This document shows, one piece after another, positions 7,638 to 17,306 of a stretch of 29,553 nucleotides of DNA (position 1 is its first letter; each line of letters starts with the position of its first letter). Below the pieces are notes generated by a model. That model did not search any database. It worked only from the letters and a program-made list of their open reading frames with translations, and was not told where the DNA came from. Made by a program: the position numbers and the translations under genes. Source of the DNA: a virus; the IMG/VR virus record IMGVR_UViG_3300044729_001107, positions 1-29,553 of that record; one strand, given 5' to 3'.

Positions 7638-8800
7638 TGGATTTAAAAGTCACCAATGTATTCCAACGCAACTATGACAATCTAACTGGGGATACAAGAT
7701 TTATAATCAATGTAGGGGGAACAAGAAGTAGTAAGACATATTCACTATCCCAACTATTGATTGTGTATTGTTTAACTAACCCGAATAAGATTGTATCAAT
7801 AGTTAGAAAAACCCTACCATCATTAAGAGCATCAGTAATGAGGGATGTAATATCTATTATGAAAGAGATGAATGTCTATAGTGAAAAAAATCACAATAAG
7901 ACTGAGAATATTTATACATTCCCCAATGCTACAATGTTAGAGTTTTTTAGTGTTGATGATGAACAAAAGATTAGGGGTAGAAGGAGGGACATACTATGGA
8001 TGAACGAAGCCAATGAAATAAACTTTGATGAGTTCCAACAATTAAATTTTAGAACGAGTGATAAACTCTTTTTAGACTTCAACCCAAGTGATATGTATCA
8101 CTGGATATATGACTTATATTCTAACCCACAATCAATTAAAATCCATTCAACCTATAAAGATAACCCATTCTTGGAAAAGTCTCTTATAAGGGAAATTGAG
8201 GACTTGATAAAGGTTGATGAAAACTATTATAAGATATATGCACTGGGGGAAACAGCAATACCCAAATCAGCAATATATACCCACCAACAATTAACCAATA
8301 TATTACCCGATAAATATGATAATGAATGTATGGGATTAGACTTTGGGTATAATCACCCCACAGCTCTAATAAAGGTGGGTAGGTTGGATAATAAAATATA
8401 TGCTGAGGAATTATTATATAAAAGTCATTTAACCGCAACAGACTTGGTTAATGAAATGAATGTACTAAAAATATCCAAGACAATCCCCATTGTATGTGAT
8501 TATGCTCGTCCTGAAATAATACAAGAAATACGTAGAGCTGGGTATAATGCAATGAATGCTGATAAGAATGTAAAGGAGGGTATTGATTCAGTTAAGAGTA
8601 GTGAATTACATATACACAACCAATCCATTAACCTGTGGAAAGAAATCAATAACTATAAATGGAGAACAAATGGGGATAAGATAATGGATGAACCTGTAAA
8701 GTTATATGATGATGGATGTGATGCTTTAAGATATGGGGTACTACATTTAAAAAAGAGGAGTGGTAATTCAGCCCCATCATTTTCTTTCTTTACAATATAA
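7637..8800 (+). CDS. terL: Terminase large subunit (ATPase and nuclease)
   Basis: A 387-residue packaging motor. Walker A is GGTRSSKT (residues 27-34). Walker B is DILWMNEANE (118-127), with E124 the likely catalytic glutamate. The C-terminal RNase H-like nuclease shows D235 in MGLDFGYNHPTALIK, D288 in IPIVCDYARPE and D362 in DGCDALRYGV, as expected for a two-metal site. Length and motif spacing fit short phage terminases of the PBSX/Terminase_3 type. It cuts concatemeric DNA and pumps it through the portal, whose gene is unusually far away (22558). All key residues are present and nothing suggests truncation. Confidence 0.93.
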   Translation: MDLKVTNVFQRNYDNLTGDTRFIINVGGTRSSKTYSLSQLLIVYCLTNPNKIVSIVRKTLPSLRASVMRDVISIMKEMNVYSEKNHNKTENIYTFPNATMLEFFSVDDEQKIRGRRRDILWMNEANEINFDEFQQLNFRTSDKLFLDFNPSDMYHWIYDLYSNPQSIKIHSTYKDNPFLEKSLIREIEDLIKVDENYYKIYALGETAIPKSAIYTHQQLTNILPDKYDNECMGLDFGYNHPTALIKVGRLDNKIYAEELLYKSHLTATDLVNEMNVLKISKTIPIVCDYARPEIIQEIRRAGYNAMNADKNVKEGIDSVKSSELHIHNQSINLWKEINNYKWRTNGDKIMDEPVKLYDDGCDALRYGVLHLKKRSGNSAPSFSFFTI

Positions 8801-8830
8801 ACAGATTATAAATTAAATATCTATATTAAA

Positions 8831-9292
8831 ATGGCTAATCAAAAATCATACAACCAATTGATTGATTTTATCAATGACTTTGCAAACAATCACCTTCAAA
8901 TAAAATCATTTGGTGAGGGGTTTCGCCCTACATTAAATACTTATGTAACGGAGAATCAAAACTTTCCCATTCTATTTGTTGAACCACTATCACACACAAT
9001 GAATAACTGGGTACAACAATTTAGAATAAGGGTATATTGTTTAGATGCGTTGAATAAGGACATAACCAATAGGAGGGATGTTATAAGTGATTGTCTACAA
9101 ATACTAAATGACTTGTATAAGTATATCATCAATAATGGTTCAACCCTTGGACAGAATGAGTTTAATGTGGTGGGTACTCCAACATCATTCCCCTCATCTA
9201 ATATAACACCCGAATTTTTCAGTGGGTGGTTTGCTGAATATGTAATAGAAGTAACACTAAACGATAGGGATTGCGACATCCCATTAAATTAA
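8831..9292 (+). CDS. Putative tail terminator / neck protein
   Basis: A 153-residue protein. An N-terminal helix (SYNQLIDFINDFANNHLQIK) precedes a beta-rich region with FPILFVEPLSHTM and VQQFRIRVYCLDAL, then a helix (DVISDCLQILNDLYKYI) and a last strand (GWFAEYVIEVTL). That helix-strand-strand-helix-strand order and the spacing are what I recall of tail-terminator proteins of Bacteroidota phages, which cap the tail tube and join it to the head. It lies between the large terminase and an HK97-gp10-like tail completion gene, which supports a neck function. The assignment rests on resemblance and position only. Confidence 0.55.
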   Translation: MANQKSYNQLIDFINDFANNHLQIKSFGEGFRPTLNTYVTENQNFPILFVEPLSHTMNNWVQQFRIRVYCLDALNKDITNRRDVISDCLQILNDLYKYIINNGSTLGQNEFNVVGTPTSFPSSNITPEFFSGWFAEYVIEVTLNDRDCDIPLN

Positions 9293-9304
9293 AAACATAA
9301 TACT

Positions 9305-9475
9305 ATGCCCTGTTATAAATGTGATAATGGAAAATACAAATATGGAACAAGGGGGAATTGTCAATTCGATACCCTAACCAAATGTAAAGAAGCCGAATTG
9401 GCGATACTTATTGATAAGATGAATAAGATTAAAGAAAGTATAAATAAGAACAATAAAGATTATGGCAAGTCTTAA
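9305..9475 (+). CDS. Small Cys-containing phage protein (56 aa)
   Basis: A 56-residue protein from ATG 9305 to TAA 9475. The N-terminus MPCYKCDNGKYKYGTRGNCQ, followed by a CKEAE helix, has four cysteines (C3, C6, C19 and one near residue 28) arranged like a small zinc ribbon or knuckle. The C-terminal half is a lysine-rich helix. I recall very similar small proteins (CxNGKYRIG...C...Y-K-x-CxxA) in many Bacteroidota phage structural clusters; their role is not known to me. The gene overlaps the next one by 14 bases in another frame, so it would be translationally coupled. Its intact, cysteine-patterned frame supports a real gene. Confidence 0.65.
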   Translation: MPCYKCDNGKYKYGTRGNCQFDTLTKCKEAELAILIDKMNKIKESINKNNKDYGKS

Positions 9476-9770
9476 TGAACTATTAACCCTTATAGAGAGA
9501 GATATACTTCAAGCCTATCAAGAAGTTATTGAAGAGAATAATCTTGTTGATACGGGGTTATTACGTGATAGTGCTAAGGTAGAAATAGATGATGACTTTA
9601 CCATAAGATTAATAACACAAGAGTATTACACTTATTTAGACGAGGGGACAAGATATATTGAACCCTATGATTTAACTCAACAAATAATCAACCACGAATT
9701 GTTCCTTAGAGCTGAAGAAAGAATTGGGGAAGCAATTGCGTTGGAGATAGAGAATAAACTAAAAGGATAA
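9462..9770 (+). CDS. HK97 gp10-like tail completion protein
   Basis: A 102-residue protein. The motif LVDTGLLRDSAKVEI is followed by YYTYLDEGTRYIEP. This matches the HK97 gp10 pattern, in which a V-D-T-G-x-L-R-x-S turn is followed by a Tyr and Glu-Gly-Thr segment. Proteins of this family complete the tail end that joins the head. A C-terminal helix (RAEERIGEAIALEIENKLKG) closes the protein. It starts inside the 56-residue gene and ends five bases before the large tail gene, so the genes are packed in one operon. It is slightly shorter than the usual 110-150 residues. Confidence 0.7.
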   Translation: MASLNELLTLIERDILQAYQEVIEENNLVDTGLLRDSAKVEIDDDFTIRLITQEYYTYLDEGTRYIEPYDLTQQIINHELFLRAEERIGEAIALEIENKLKG

Positions 9771-9774
9771 CACT

Positions 9775-11547
9775 ATGGCATTAACTATAATAAATACCCC
9801 ATTGAAAGTAGCACCAGTCTATAACCCTAACTACTTTATTGTGGATAGTAATAATAAGACTGAGGATAACTTTGAATATTTATATGATGTATATGAATCA
9901 CAAGGTAATACATTGGGTGATAGACTAATAAGAGTTAGAATACCCGCTGAACCTATAAGTGGATGGGGTGTATATAACCCTATGAAAATACTTCAAACCC
10001 AAGTGGAGAATGTATTTGATTATGACTTAACTGGTTGTAGTGTTCAGGACTTCGTTGAATATACAATTAAAGTTGGTGAAGCTTATACATTTGAATGGCC
10101 ATTTAATTCAGTATTTGGATTAGCAGTTAGTGGTACAGGATGTCTATTAAATGTTGTATTGACAGGAACAACCCAACACTTCTATAACACTGGGGATACA
10201 ATAACTTTACAAGGTTCATCAATACCTCAATACAATGGAACGTGGAGTGTAATACAAGTACCCAACAATAATCAAGTGGTATTAGACTTATGTGTTTCAT
10301 CACTATCCTCAACATCGGGGACAACAAAACTATTCAATGATGAACAAACATTCTTTACAGGTTTAACATCATTCACCCAATACTATGCACATAACGCTGC
10401 AATTAATACTTATGATTTTATACCTTATAGAGTTGAACCATTTTTTAGGGATACATATTATCCTTCAAGTGGTGGAACATCATTATGGTATTCTAATGTA
10501 CCCGATGGATATAAGACAAGAATTACAAATAGGGGACATATAACATACTTCAATGGTATTTATACTGGAACAACATACCCTGAGCCAGATGGATTAAAAG
10601 TGGTGACTGATGATGGTAATGAAATCATCATAGACTTGGGTTGTAAGAAAGAAGTATTGAGTGTTGGGGTATTTCCTTGGAATATAAATAATACTGCAAC
10701 CAGTGCAATCACAATCAATAGTGGGACAATACCAGCAATCACCCCCAATACAAATAATTATGATGTATGTTTAATCAATAGTGATTTTACATCAGTGGAT
10801 ATTATTCAAAATTATCCTGGTGTAGTATTAACAGCCACCACAATCTATAAGACTGGTACTTTTAATGGAGCAAATTATTTTACTTGGGTAGATGGGGCAA
10901 ATACATTTGTATTATGGTATAATTCAGGTTCAACAATATGGGAGGTGACTAATGTTTTAGGTGGAGGTAATGATTATCTAAACTCAGTCAATAGTGGTAG
11001 TACAACTTGTCCCCCAATAGGTATATATAATACTGAATGGATAGATGCTAGCAATCCATTATTTACTGACTTTCAAACATTGAATTGTATTAACCCTTGT
11101 TTAAATCAACCACTTACTTTAAACATATACGAGTATTGTCATAAGTGGGACAACTACGAATTTATCTTTATGGATAGAAAGGCTGGTTTTATTCCAATGA
11201 ATTTTGAATTGGTACAGAGGAAGAATGTGGGTGTAGAAAGAAAGTCATTTAAAAAAGGGTTGGAGTATAACTACACATCTTTAGATAGGGGAAAAACAAT
11301 TGTGCAGAATAATATTACTTATAGATACACAGTGGTTTCAAACTGGATGGATGAGGCAACATCTTTATATTTTGAGGAGCTTATGACATCCCCCGAAATA
11401 TATTGGAACTACGAGGGTACTGGTGAGTTTATACCAATCAATTTAACAATCACTGAACAAGAAATAAAAGACAAAAGAAATACCCGACTAATACAATACA
11501 CACTTCAATTTGAATTGGGTAATGACATAATAGGAATGTTAGGTTAA
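9775..11547 (+). CDS. Large tail/baseplate structural protein
   Basis: A 590-residue, beta-rich protein. The N-terminus (PLKVAPVYNPNYFIVDSNN, then NFEYLYDVYESQG) and a middle part with ITNRGHITYFNG and TDDGNEIIIDLG correspond to a tail-protein family I recall downstream of tail completion genes in Bacteroidota phages. Two segments look inserted. Residues about 118-190 (GDTITLQGSSIPQYNGTWSV) resemble small FCCH-like beta modules. Residues about 325-425 (GTFNGANYFTWVDG, then LWYNSGSTIWEVTN) resemble a Trp-rich beta domain. The C-terminal ~130 residues (ISQ-free; YEFIFMDRKAGFIPMNF onward) return to the core. It is probably part of the tail tip or baseplate; which part is unknown. Confidence 0.6.
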   Translation: MALTIINTPLKVAPVYNPNYFIVDSNNKTEDNFEYLYDVYESQGNTLGDRLIRVRIPAEPISGWGVYNPMKILQTQVENVFDYDLTGCSVQDFVEYTIKVGEAYTFEWPFNSVFGLAVSGTGCLLNVVLTGTTQHFYNTGDTITLQGSSIPQYNGTWSVIQVPNNNQVVLDLCVSSLSSTSGTTKLFNDEQTFFTGLTSFTQYYAHNAAINTYDFIPYRVEPFFRDTYYPSSGGTSLWYSNVPDGYKTRITNRGHITYFNGIYTGTTYPEPDGLKVVTDDGNEIIIDLGCKKEVLSVGVFPWNINNTATSAITINSGTIPAITPNTNNYDVCLINSDFTSVDIIQNYPGVVLTATTIYKTGTFNGANYFTWVDGANTFVLWYNSGSTIWEVTNVLGGGNDYLNSVNSGSTTCPPIGIYNTEWIDASNPLFTDFQTLNCINPCLNQPLTLNIYEYCHKWDNYEFIFMDRKAGFIPMNFELVQRKNVGVERKSFKKGLEYNYTSLDRGKTIVQNNITYRYTVVSNWMDEATSLYFEELMTSPEIYWNYEGTGEFIPINLTITEQEIKDKRNTRLIQYTLQFELGNDIIGMLG

Positions 11548-11558
11548 AAAATTAAAAG

Positions 11559-14500
11559 ATGGTTACAACTAAAATATATTTAAAAGATAGGGGGTATTTG
11601 GATACCTATAGCGATATAGTTATACCCCTTAACTTTTCATTAGCTGATGTAAGTGATATTTCAACAAGGAACTCATCATTCTCAAAAACTATTATCTTGC
11701 CAGGTAGTAAGAATAATAATAATTTACTTGGGGAGTTATTTGAAATTAATCTAAACTTCTTGGATGCTGACTTTAACATCAATAGAAAGATTGAGGCAAT
11801 TATCTACCAAGATGATGTACCCGTTATTGATGGGTATTTTAAATTATTGAGGGTTAATAAGCATTCCCCAAGTGATATATCATTTGATGAAAATATTGAG
11901 TATGAGGCGGTTGTATTTAGCAATCAGGCGGGTATATATGACTACATTAAAGATAATGATATTAGTGATGTAGATTTATCACAATACAATCACGTATTGT
12001 CATTCTCAGCAATCACTGGGACATCTAACAATACTTATTTACAGGGGTATAAATACATATGGCATTATACAAGTGCTGATAAATATAAGGTTGGGGATTT
12101 TCGTCCATCAATATATGTTAAAACAATTTGGGACAAGATATTCCAAGATGCTGGTTATACATATACTTCAACCTTTTTGAATGATGAACCATTCACCAAA
12201 TTATTAATACCCACCAATGTAAAGGATTTAACCATTGGGGATGAGGAGGTTGAAAAGAGAAGTATGAGAAGTTCATTCAGTAGTGGATTTACTCAATTTG
12301 CTGTGAATAGATTTTTTAGAGCATCACAATCATTTACATCCAATGGTATATTTTATAACAGGCCTGAGAATATGGTATTCCAAGCCCCACAAGCAAATTA
12401 TAATGCAACAGTCCAATTAAAGTTTAATGATGATACAACGGGTTTAAATTTTGATGGGGCTTATGATAATTTTAACATAACAACACATCTATATACAGCG
12501 GAAAAAACAGGTAGTTATGAGATTGAATTAAACTTGGCTGGTACTATGACATTAATTTGTCCCGAAGATGCTTTTATTAAAATACCATTGGGTACAACAA
12601 TTGCTGAACCAAGGGGATATTTTGATATTGGATTTCCAGCTTTTGAAATATTTGTTGGGTTTATTAAAATTAATCCAAACTTAACACTAGCACAAGGACA
12701 ATTTACAGCATTAAATTCTGCGTCATTGAGTTATAATATCCCCACAGTACCAAGAGTATATAATGGTATTAATTATAGGGGGTTAAATTCTGGTAACACT
12801 ATTTATAATTATACATTCAAGCCTGAAAAATTCATCGTAGATTTAAATGTTGGAGAACAAATTAAAATAGTATTTAAAGTGGTAACGTATGCCACTCAAA
12901 CAAGTAGGATGTCTAATGGACAATACTTCCCATTGGATTATGAATTTTTTATAAATGGCTACCAAGATAATAATAGTTATTGGAAGGTGACTGGGGTTAA
13001 AAACAACTTGAGTAGTGGGGATGAGGTGGATATGTCTAACATCACACCCAAGAATATTAAACAGGTGGATTTTATAAAGTCCATTGCTAATATGTTCAAC
13101 CTATATCTTATCCCTGATAATGATAATGAAAAAAACATCATCATTAAAACGAGGGATGAATTTTATGATGAATTTTCAACTGAATATATAGATTGGACTG
13201 ATAAGATGGATTATAGTCAAGATTATTCTATCACCCTATTGAGTGAATTGCAGAATAAGACATTGAATTATAAATACAAGACATCAGATGATGAGGTTAA
13301 TAAAAGATATATTGAACAAGCTGGTATTGAGTATGGACAATATAAATTAAATTTTGACAATGACTTTTTGAGTGGGGAAAAAGTTATTGAATTGTTATTT
13401 GAACCAACCCCACTTGTTAAAACACTTCTACCACTTGGTAATGAGGGTGATAGTTTTATTGTCCCATATCTAAATTATGGTGTTCAATCAGCACCTAAAA
13501 TCTTATACGATGGGGGTTCAATAAATGTACAACCTTATAACTTGGTTGATGTTGATGATAGTGGAAACACAATCAATTATTCTTTATCATATTACAATTA
13601 TGCTGGACATTTTGATAACCCAACTGAACCCACTTATGATTTGGATTGGAATGTAAATTCGTTGTATTTTTATAATGATGTGTTGGGGAATGTAACCCTA
13701 AATAATTTATTCAACCTATATTGGTATGACTATGTGAATTTGATTGCTCAGTCTAAACTATTGACTGCATACTTCAACTTGAATGAATATGATATTGCAA
13801 CATTAAACTTTGCAAAACAGATTTGGATTAGGGATAGTTATTACATCCTCAATAAAGTAATTGACTATGACGCAACTTCTAATGGATTGACGAAGGTTGA
13901 GTTGATTAAGTCAATAAAGTCCCCTAGATACAATCCTGGTGGTATTAGAGCAGTACCTGGTTATTTAAGTGAAGTACAAACATCCAACCCAATCCGTAGT
14001 GTTAAGGGTAATATCTTTATTGACAATGTTGCACCTGGTATATCGAGCAATCAAAACTGGGGTTCAATGACTTATCTTTATGGTTTTGGTAATAACATTT
14101 TAACATATGTTAAAAACTCAAACATAAATGGGGATGAGAATATCATTGGTACATCAGCACAGAATGTAGATATAAAGGGGAACAATAACTTCGTTGGAGG
14201 GAACTCCACTAAAATCTATATCGCTGGTAATGACAATAAGGTTGATGGAGGTAATACAAATGTATCCCTAATCAATTGTAATAATGTTAGGGTATTATCC
14301 AACCTGAGTAATATAATGGTGGTTAATAAGAGTGATTTAATTATTGATTCCCCCAACAAGTCATATAACTCCACATACTTCAATGTTGTCCAAGGGTTTA
14401 ATGTAAATAGTGCTGATATTGTTGATGGTGGAATGGATATTACATACCCAGTGAAAACAGATAAAACCTATGAGGAGGATGTTGTGGATTGTGGGTTAGA

Positions 14501-14597
14501 TTATACCTACAAGATAGGAAACAATAGAGCAGATTTGATAAATAGTAATATAGAGGGGATACAAGTGGATTTTGAATATTACCTAAATAATTTATAA
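11559..14597 (+). CDS. Large tail-tip / host-contact protein
   Basis: A 1012-residue protein. The N-terminus (DISTRNSSFSKTIILPGSKN, then LFEINLNFLDADFNINRKIE and VVFSNQAGIYDYIKDN) belongs to a family I know from Bacteroidota siphovirus tail modules, usually annotated only as structural. Residues about 85-560 are mixed alpha/beta with a segment VDFIKSIANMFNLYLIPDND resembling baseplate-hub domains. Residues about 855-935 contain short repeats (GNNNFVGGNSTKIYIAGNDN) of about 10-12 residues that look like a beta-helix or beta-solenoid, suited to glycan binding. No hydrolase motif was seen. It lies between the other tail-tip gene and the tape measure gene. Confidence 0.6.
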   Translation: MVTTKIYLKDRGYLDTYSDIVIPLNFSLADVSDISTRNSSFSKTIILPGSKNNNNLLGELFEINLNFLDADFNINRKIEAIIYQDDVPVIDGYFKLLRVNKHSPSDISFDENIEYEAVVFSNQAGIYDYIKDNDISDVDLSQYNHVLSFSAITGTSNNTYLQGYKYIWHYTSADKYKVGDFRPSIYVKTIWDKIFQDAGYTYTSTFLNDEPFTKLLIPTNVKDLTIGDEEVEKRSMRSSFSSGFTQFAVNRFFRASQSFTSNGIFYNRPENMVFQAPQANYNATVQLKFNDDTTGLNFDGAYDNFNITTHLYTAEKTGSYEIELNLAGTMTLICPEDAFIKIPLGTTIAEPRGYFDIGFPAFEIFVGFIKINPNLTLAQGQFTALNSASLSYNIPTVPRVYNGINYRGLNSGNTIYNYTFKPEKFIVDLNVGEQIKIVFKVVTYATQTSRMSNGQYFPLDYEFFINGYQDNNSYWKVTGVKNNLSSGDEVDMSNITPKNIKQVDFIKSIANMFNLYLIPDNDNEKNIIIKTRDEFYDEFSTEYIDWTDKMDYSQDYSITLLSELQNKTLNYKYKTSDDEVNKRYIEQAGIEYGQYKLNFDNDFLSGEKVIELLFEPTPLVKTLLPLGNEGDSFIVPYLNYGVQSAPKILYDGGSINVQPYNLVDVDDSGNTINYSLSYYNYAGHFDNPTEPTYDLDWNVNSLYFYNDVLGNVTLNNLFNLYWYDYVNLIAQSKLLTAYFNLNEYDIATLNFAKQIWIRDSYYILNKVIDYDATSNGLTKVELIKSIKSPRYNPGGIRAVPGYLSEVQTSNPIRSVKGNIFIDNVAPGISSNQNWGSMTYLYGFGNNILTYVKNSNINGDENIIGTSAQNVDIKGNNNFVGGNSTKIYIAGNDNKVDGGNTNVSLINCNNVRVLSNLSNIMVVNKSDLIIDSPNKSYNSTYFNVVQGFNVNSADIVDGGMDITYPVKTDKTYEEDVVDCGLDYTYKIGNNRADLINSNIEGIQVDFEYYLNNL

Positions 14598-14607
14598 AAA
14601 TAGATAT

Positions 14608-17286
14608 ATGGCACAAGAAATAGTAATACAATTAAATGTTGAGGGCATTGATAGTGTTGATGAGGCAACCGAATCAGTTGAACAATTAGAAAAAAGTATT
14701 AAAGATGTACAGAATACATCTAAAAATACTAAACTAAATATTGGTGATAGTATTAATAATGATGTTAAAAATGCAACTAATAATATTGATGGTTTTGAAA
14801 AAAAATTGGTTAAAACTAATGAAGTAATGAAAAATAGTAAAGGGACTGCCCAATTATTAGGTGGTTCTGTTAGAGTTGCTGGAACTGCTTTTGCTGCATT
14901 AGGTGTTCAAAGTACGGAGGTTACTAACGCATTAGGTAGAGTTCAAGGTATTGGACAATTTGCTGGTGGTGTTAGGGATTTAACAAAAGGTTTAGGTAAT
15001 CTTGGTGGAGGATTTAAGGTATTAGGTATTGCGGCAAAAGCAGTCCCATTTGTAGGTATTGGTTTAGCGGTATTTGAAGTGGCAAAATCAACTGGTATAT
15101 TAGATGAGGCATTAAAGAAAGCTGGATTAGCATTTGAAGAAGCCTCAGTTTTGGCAACAGCTTTTAATGAAACATCACAAAAATCCCTAGCTCTTTATGC
15201 TAAAGAAAAAGTTGGGTTAGATGAATTATTTGGTTCTCTTAACGATGTTAATACATCCACAGAAGATAAAAAAAGAATTATAGATGAGGTTAATAATAAG
15301 TATGGGGAATACCTTCCAAATCTATTAACTGAAAAAAGTACGAATGAAGAAATAGCTGTAGCTTATGATTTAGTTAATTCAGCTTTAATTAGAAAGGCTT
15401 TGACTCAGGCAAAGACAAATGCTTTAGAGATTGCTACTACCGACTTATTAAATAAAAGATTAGCTATTCAAAAAGATTTAGCTAAAGTAGAAAAGGAATT
15501 ACAATTCATCTCTTCAACCGAGCAATTAAATAGGTTAAATAAACAAAAAGAGGACATATTAAAAGAAATTGCTAACATTGAAGATAAATTCAAAACTGAG
15601 GTTGCCAAAATTGATAAGGTGGCTAAGGATTTGGAACAAAATCTTTTCAAACCAACAAGTGGTTTAACTCCTGAAGAACTTGAAGCTAAGAGATTAGAGG
15701 CTGAAAGAAAAAAACAACAAAACAAAACTAAAACACAAAATACGGCTACAGCAAAAGACAGATTAGCTCTTTTAGCTAAGGAGCAACAAGATGCCCTTAA
15801 ATTAATACAAGACAGATATGCTAAAGAAATTGATGATATAAATGAGGCTAAACTCCTACAAGAAAATTTATTAAAAGAGGATTTAGCTAATCGTGTTATA
15901 ACTCAACAACAATTTGATGATGCTATATTAGCATTGAATGTTGGGGTTAATAACAAACTCCTAAAACAAAATGAAAACTTTATTGTTACAGATGCTGAAA
16001 AGAAAAAGATTGGTGCCGATGGGGAATTGATTTTACAAGAACAATTGAATGATGATAAGTTAAAAGTTAATGGTGCATATTTGGATGCCTTAAATGCTGT
16101 AAATGCTAAGCAAGACGAAAGAACAAAAGCTCAAAGAGAAAAAGATGCTGAGGATGAAAAAAAGAGATTAGATGACATTGCAGCTGAGGAAAAAAGGATA
16201 GTCCAAGAAAGATTAGATAATTTCAATAATGAATATATATTGAAAAAAACTGCTCTATTACAAGATGTTAATCTTAAAGAAAAGGAATTAGATGTTGAAT
16301 TACAAAAAGCCCAAATTGAAAATTTACAAAATCAATTAAGTGTTTATGCCTTGGGTTCAGATGAATACTTCAAATTAATTGAACAAATTGTTGAAGCTCA
16401 ACGAAAATTGAACCAAACATTAGTTAAAAATACGGAAGAAGCTCAAAAACAAGCACTTGAAAACATTAAAGAATTAGTAGGAAGTATTAGTGATATAGTC
16501 CAAGATGTATCCAAAAACTTTGAAAGTGTTGGGCAGACAGGATTACAAACATTAGAGGATATTACAAATAAAGTCCCCGACTTAATTGCTCAATTCCAAG
16601 ATGAAACATTATCTGAGACAGAAAAAATAGCAGCTGGGTTTGCTTTTGTTGGGGCAAGTATTGGGGAAATTAATAGTATTATACAAGACGCAAGTGAAGA
16701 AAGAATTGCAGCTATTGATAGTGAGGAACAAGCTCGTATTGCTGCATTACAAAGACAAAAAGATGCTGGATTAATAACTGAACAACAATTAGCCAGTGGG
16801 ACACAAAGGATACAAGAGGAATATGCTAAAAAAAGAAGGGCAGCTGAGAAAAAAGCTTTTATCCAAGAAAAAGGAGTTCGTATTGCACAAGCAGTAGCTC
16901 AGACGGCATCTGCTGTATTGGCAGCTTATTCATCTGGGGTAGCAACCCCAATCATCGGGCCAGCGACTGGTGCTATTTATGCGGGTATTGCAGCAGCATT
17001 TGGGGCGGCTCAGATAGCTTTAATTGCATCACAAAAATTTCCTGAAAGTGGTGGGGGTGCATCATCTCCTTCAACACCATCAGCACCTTCTGTTAGTACT
17101 CAAGGTAGTATTACACCACAAACATTTCAACCTGATACATTTGGTACTGGTATATCACAACAACAAACATTTGGTGGTGCTGGTGTTAGTGGTGGGGGAA
17201 ATGTATTGAGGGCTTATGTAACGGAGAGTGATATTACCTCAACCAATTTAAGATTAAATAGTATTCGTAACGCAAGTGAATTATAA
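14608..17286 (+). CDS. Tape measure protein
   Basis: An 892-residue protein with the hallmarks of a tape measure. It has a coiled-coil-prone N-terminus (SVDEATESVEQLEKSIKDVQ), a hydrophobic segment at about 138-158 (GIAAKAVPFVGIGLAVFEVA), long charged helices at about 270-600 rich in Lys/Glu/Gln, and a second hydrophobic Ala/Gly region at about 757-809. A Ser/Pro/Gly-rich tail follows. In siphoviruses this protein sets tail length at roughly 0.15 nm per residue, suggesting a tail of about 130 nm. Uncommonly, the gene precedes the tail chaperone genes (17307-18115) instead of following them. Confidence 0.85.
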   Translation: MAQEIVIQLNVEGIDSVDEATESVEQLEKSIKDVQNTSKNTKLNIGDSINNDVKNATNNIDGFEKKLVKTNEVMKNSKGTAQLLGGSVRVAGTAFAALGVQSTEVTNALGRVQGIGQFAGGVRDLTKGLGNLGGGFKVLGIAAKAVPFVGIGLAVFEVAKSTGILDEALKKAGLAFEEASVLATAFNETSQKSLALYAKEKVGLDELFGSLNDVNTSTEDKKRIIDEVNNKYGEYLPNLLTEKSTNEEIAVAYDLVNSALIRKALTQAKTNALEIATTDLLNKRLAIQKDLAKVEKELQFISSTEQLNRLNKQKEDILKEIANIEDKFKTEVAKIDKVAKDLEQNLFKPTSGLTPEELEAKRLEAERKKQQNKTKTQNTATAKDRLALLAKEQQDALKLIQDRYAKEIDDINEAKLLQENLLKEDLANRVITQQQFDDAILALNVGVNNKLLKQNENFIVTDAEKKKIGADGELILQEQLNDDKLKVNGAYLDALNAVNAKQDERTKAQREKDAEDEKKRLDDIAAEEKRIVQERLDNFNNEYILKKTALLQDVNLKEKELDVELQKAQIENLQNQLSVYALGSDEYFKLIEQIVEAQRKLNQTLVKNTEEAQKQALENIKELVGSISDIVQDVSKNFESVGQTGLQTLEDITNKVPDLIAQFQDETLSETEKIAAGFAFVGASIGEINSIIQDASEERIAAIDSEEQARIAALQRQKDAGLITEQQLASGTQRIQEEYAKKRRAAEKKAFIQEKGVRIAQAVAQTASAVLAAYSSGVATPIIGPATGAIYAGIAAAFGAAQIALIASQKFPESGGGASSPSTPSAPSVSTQGSITPQTFQPDTFGTGISQQQTFGGAGVSGGGNVLRAYVTESDITSTNLRLNSIRNASEL

Positions 17287-17306
17287 CTATATATAAAAAA
17301 AAAATT

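Noticed and set aside
17024-17209. Plus-strand frame inside the tape measure gene, rich in His, Leu and Val
   Set aside because: It is a shifted reading of the Ser/Pro/Gly/Gln-rich tape measure tail and has no matching signals.
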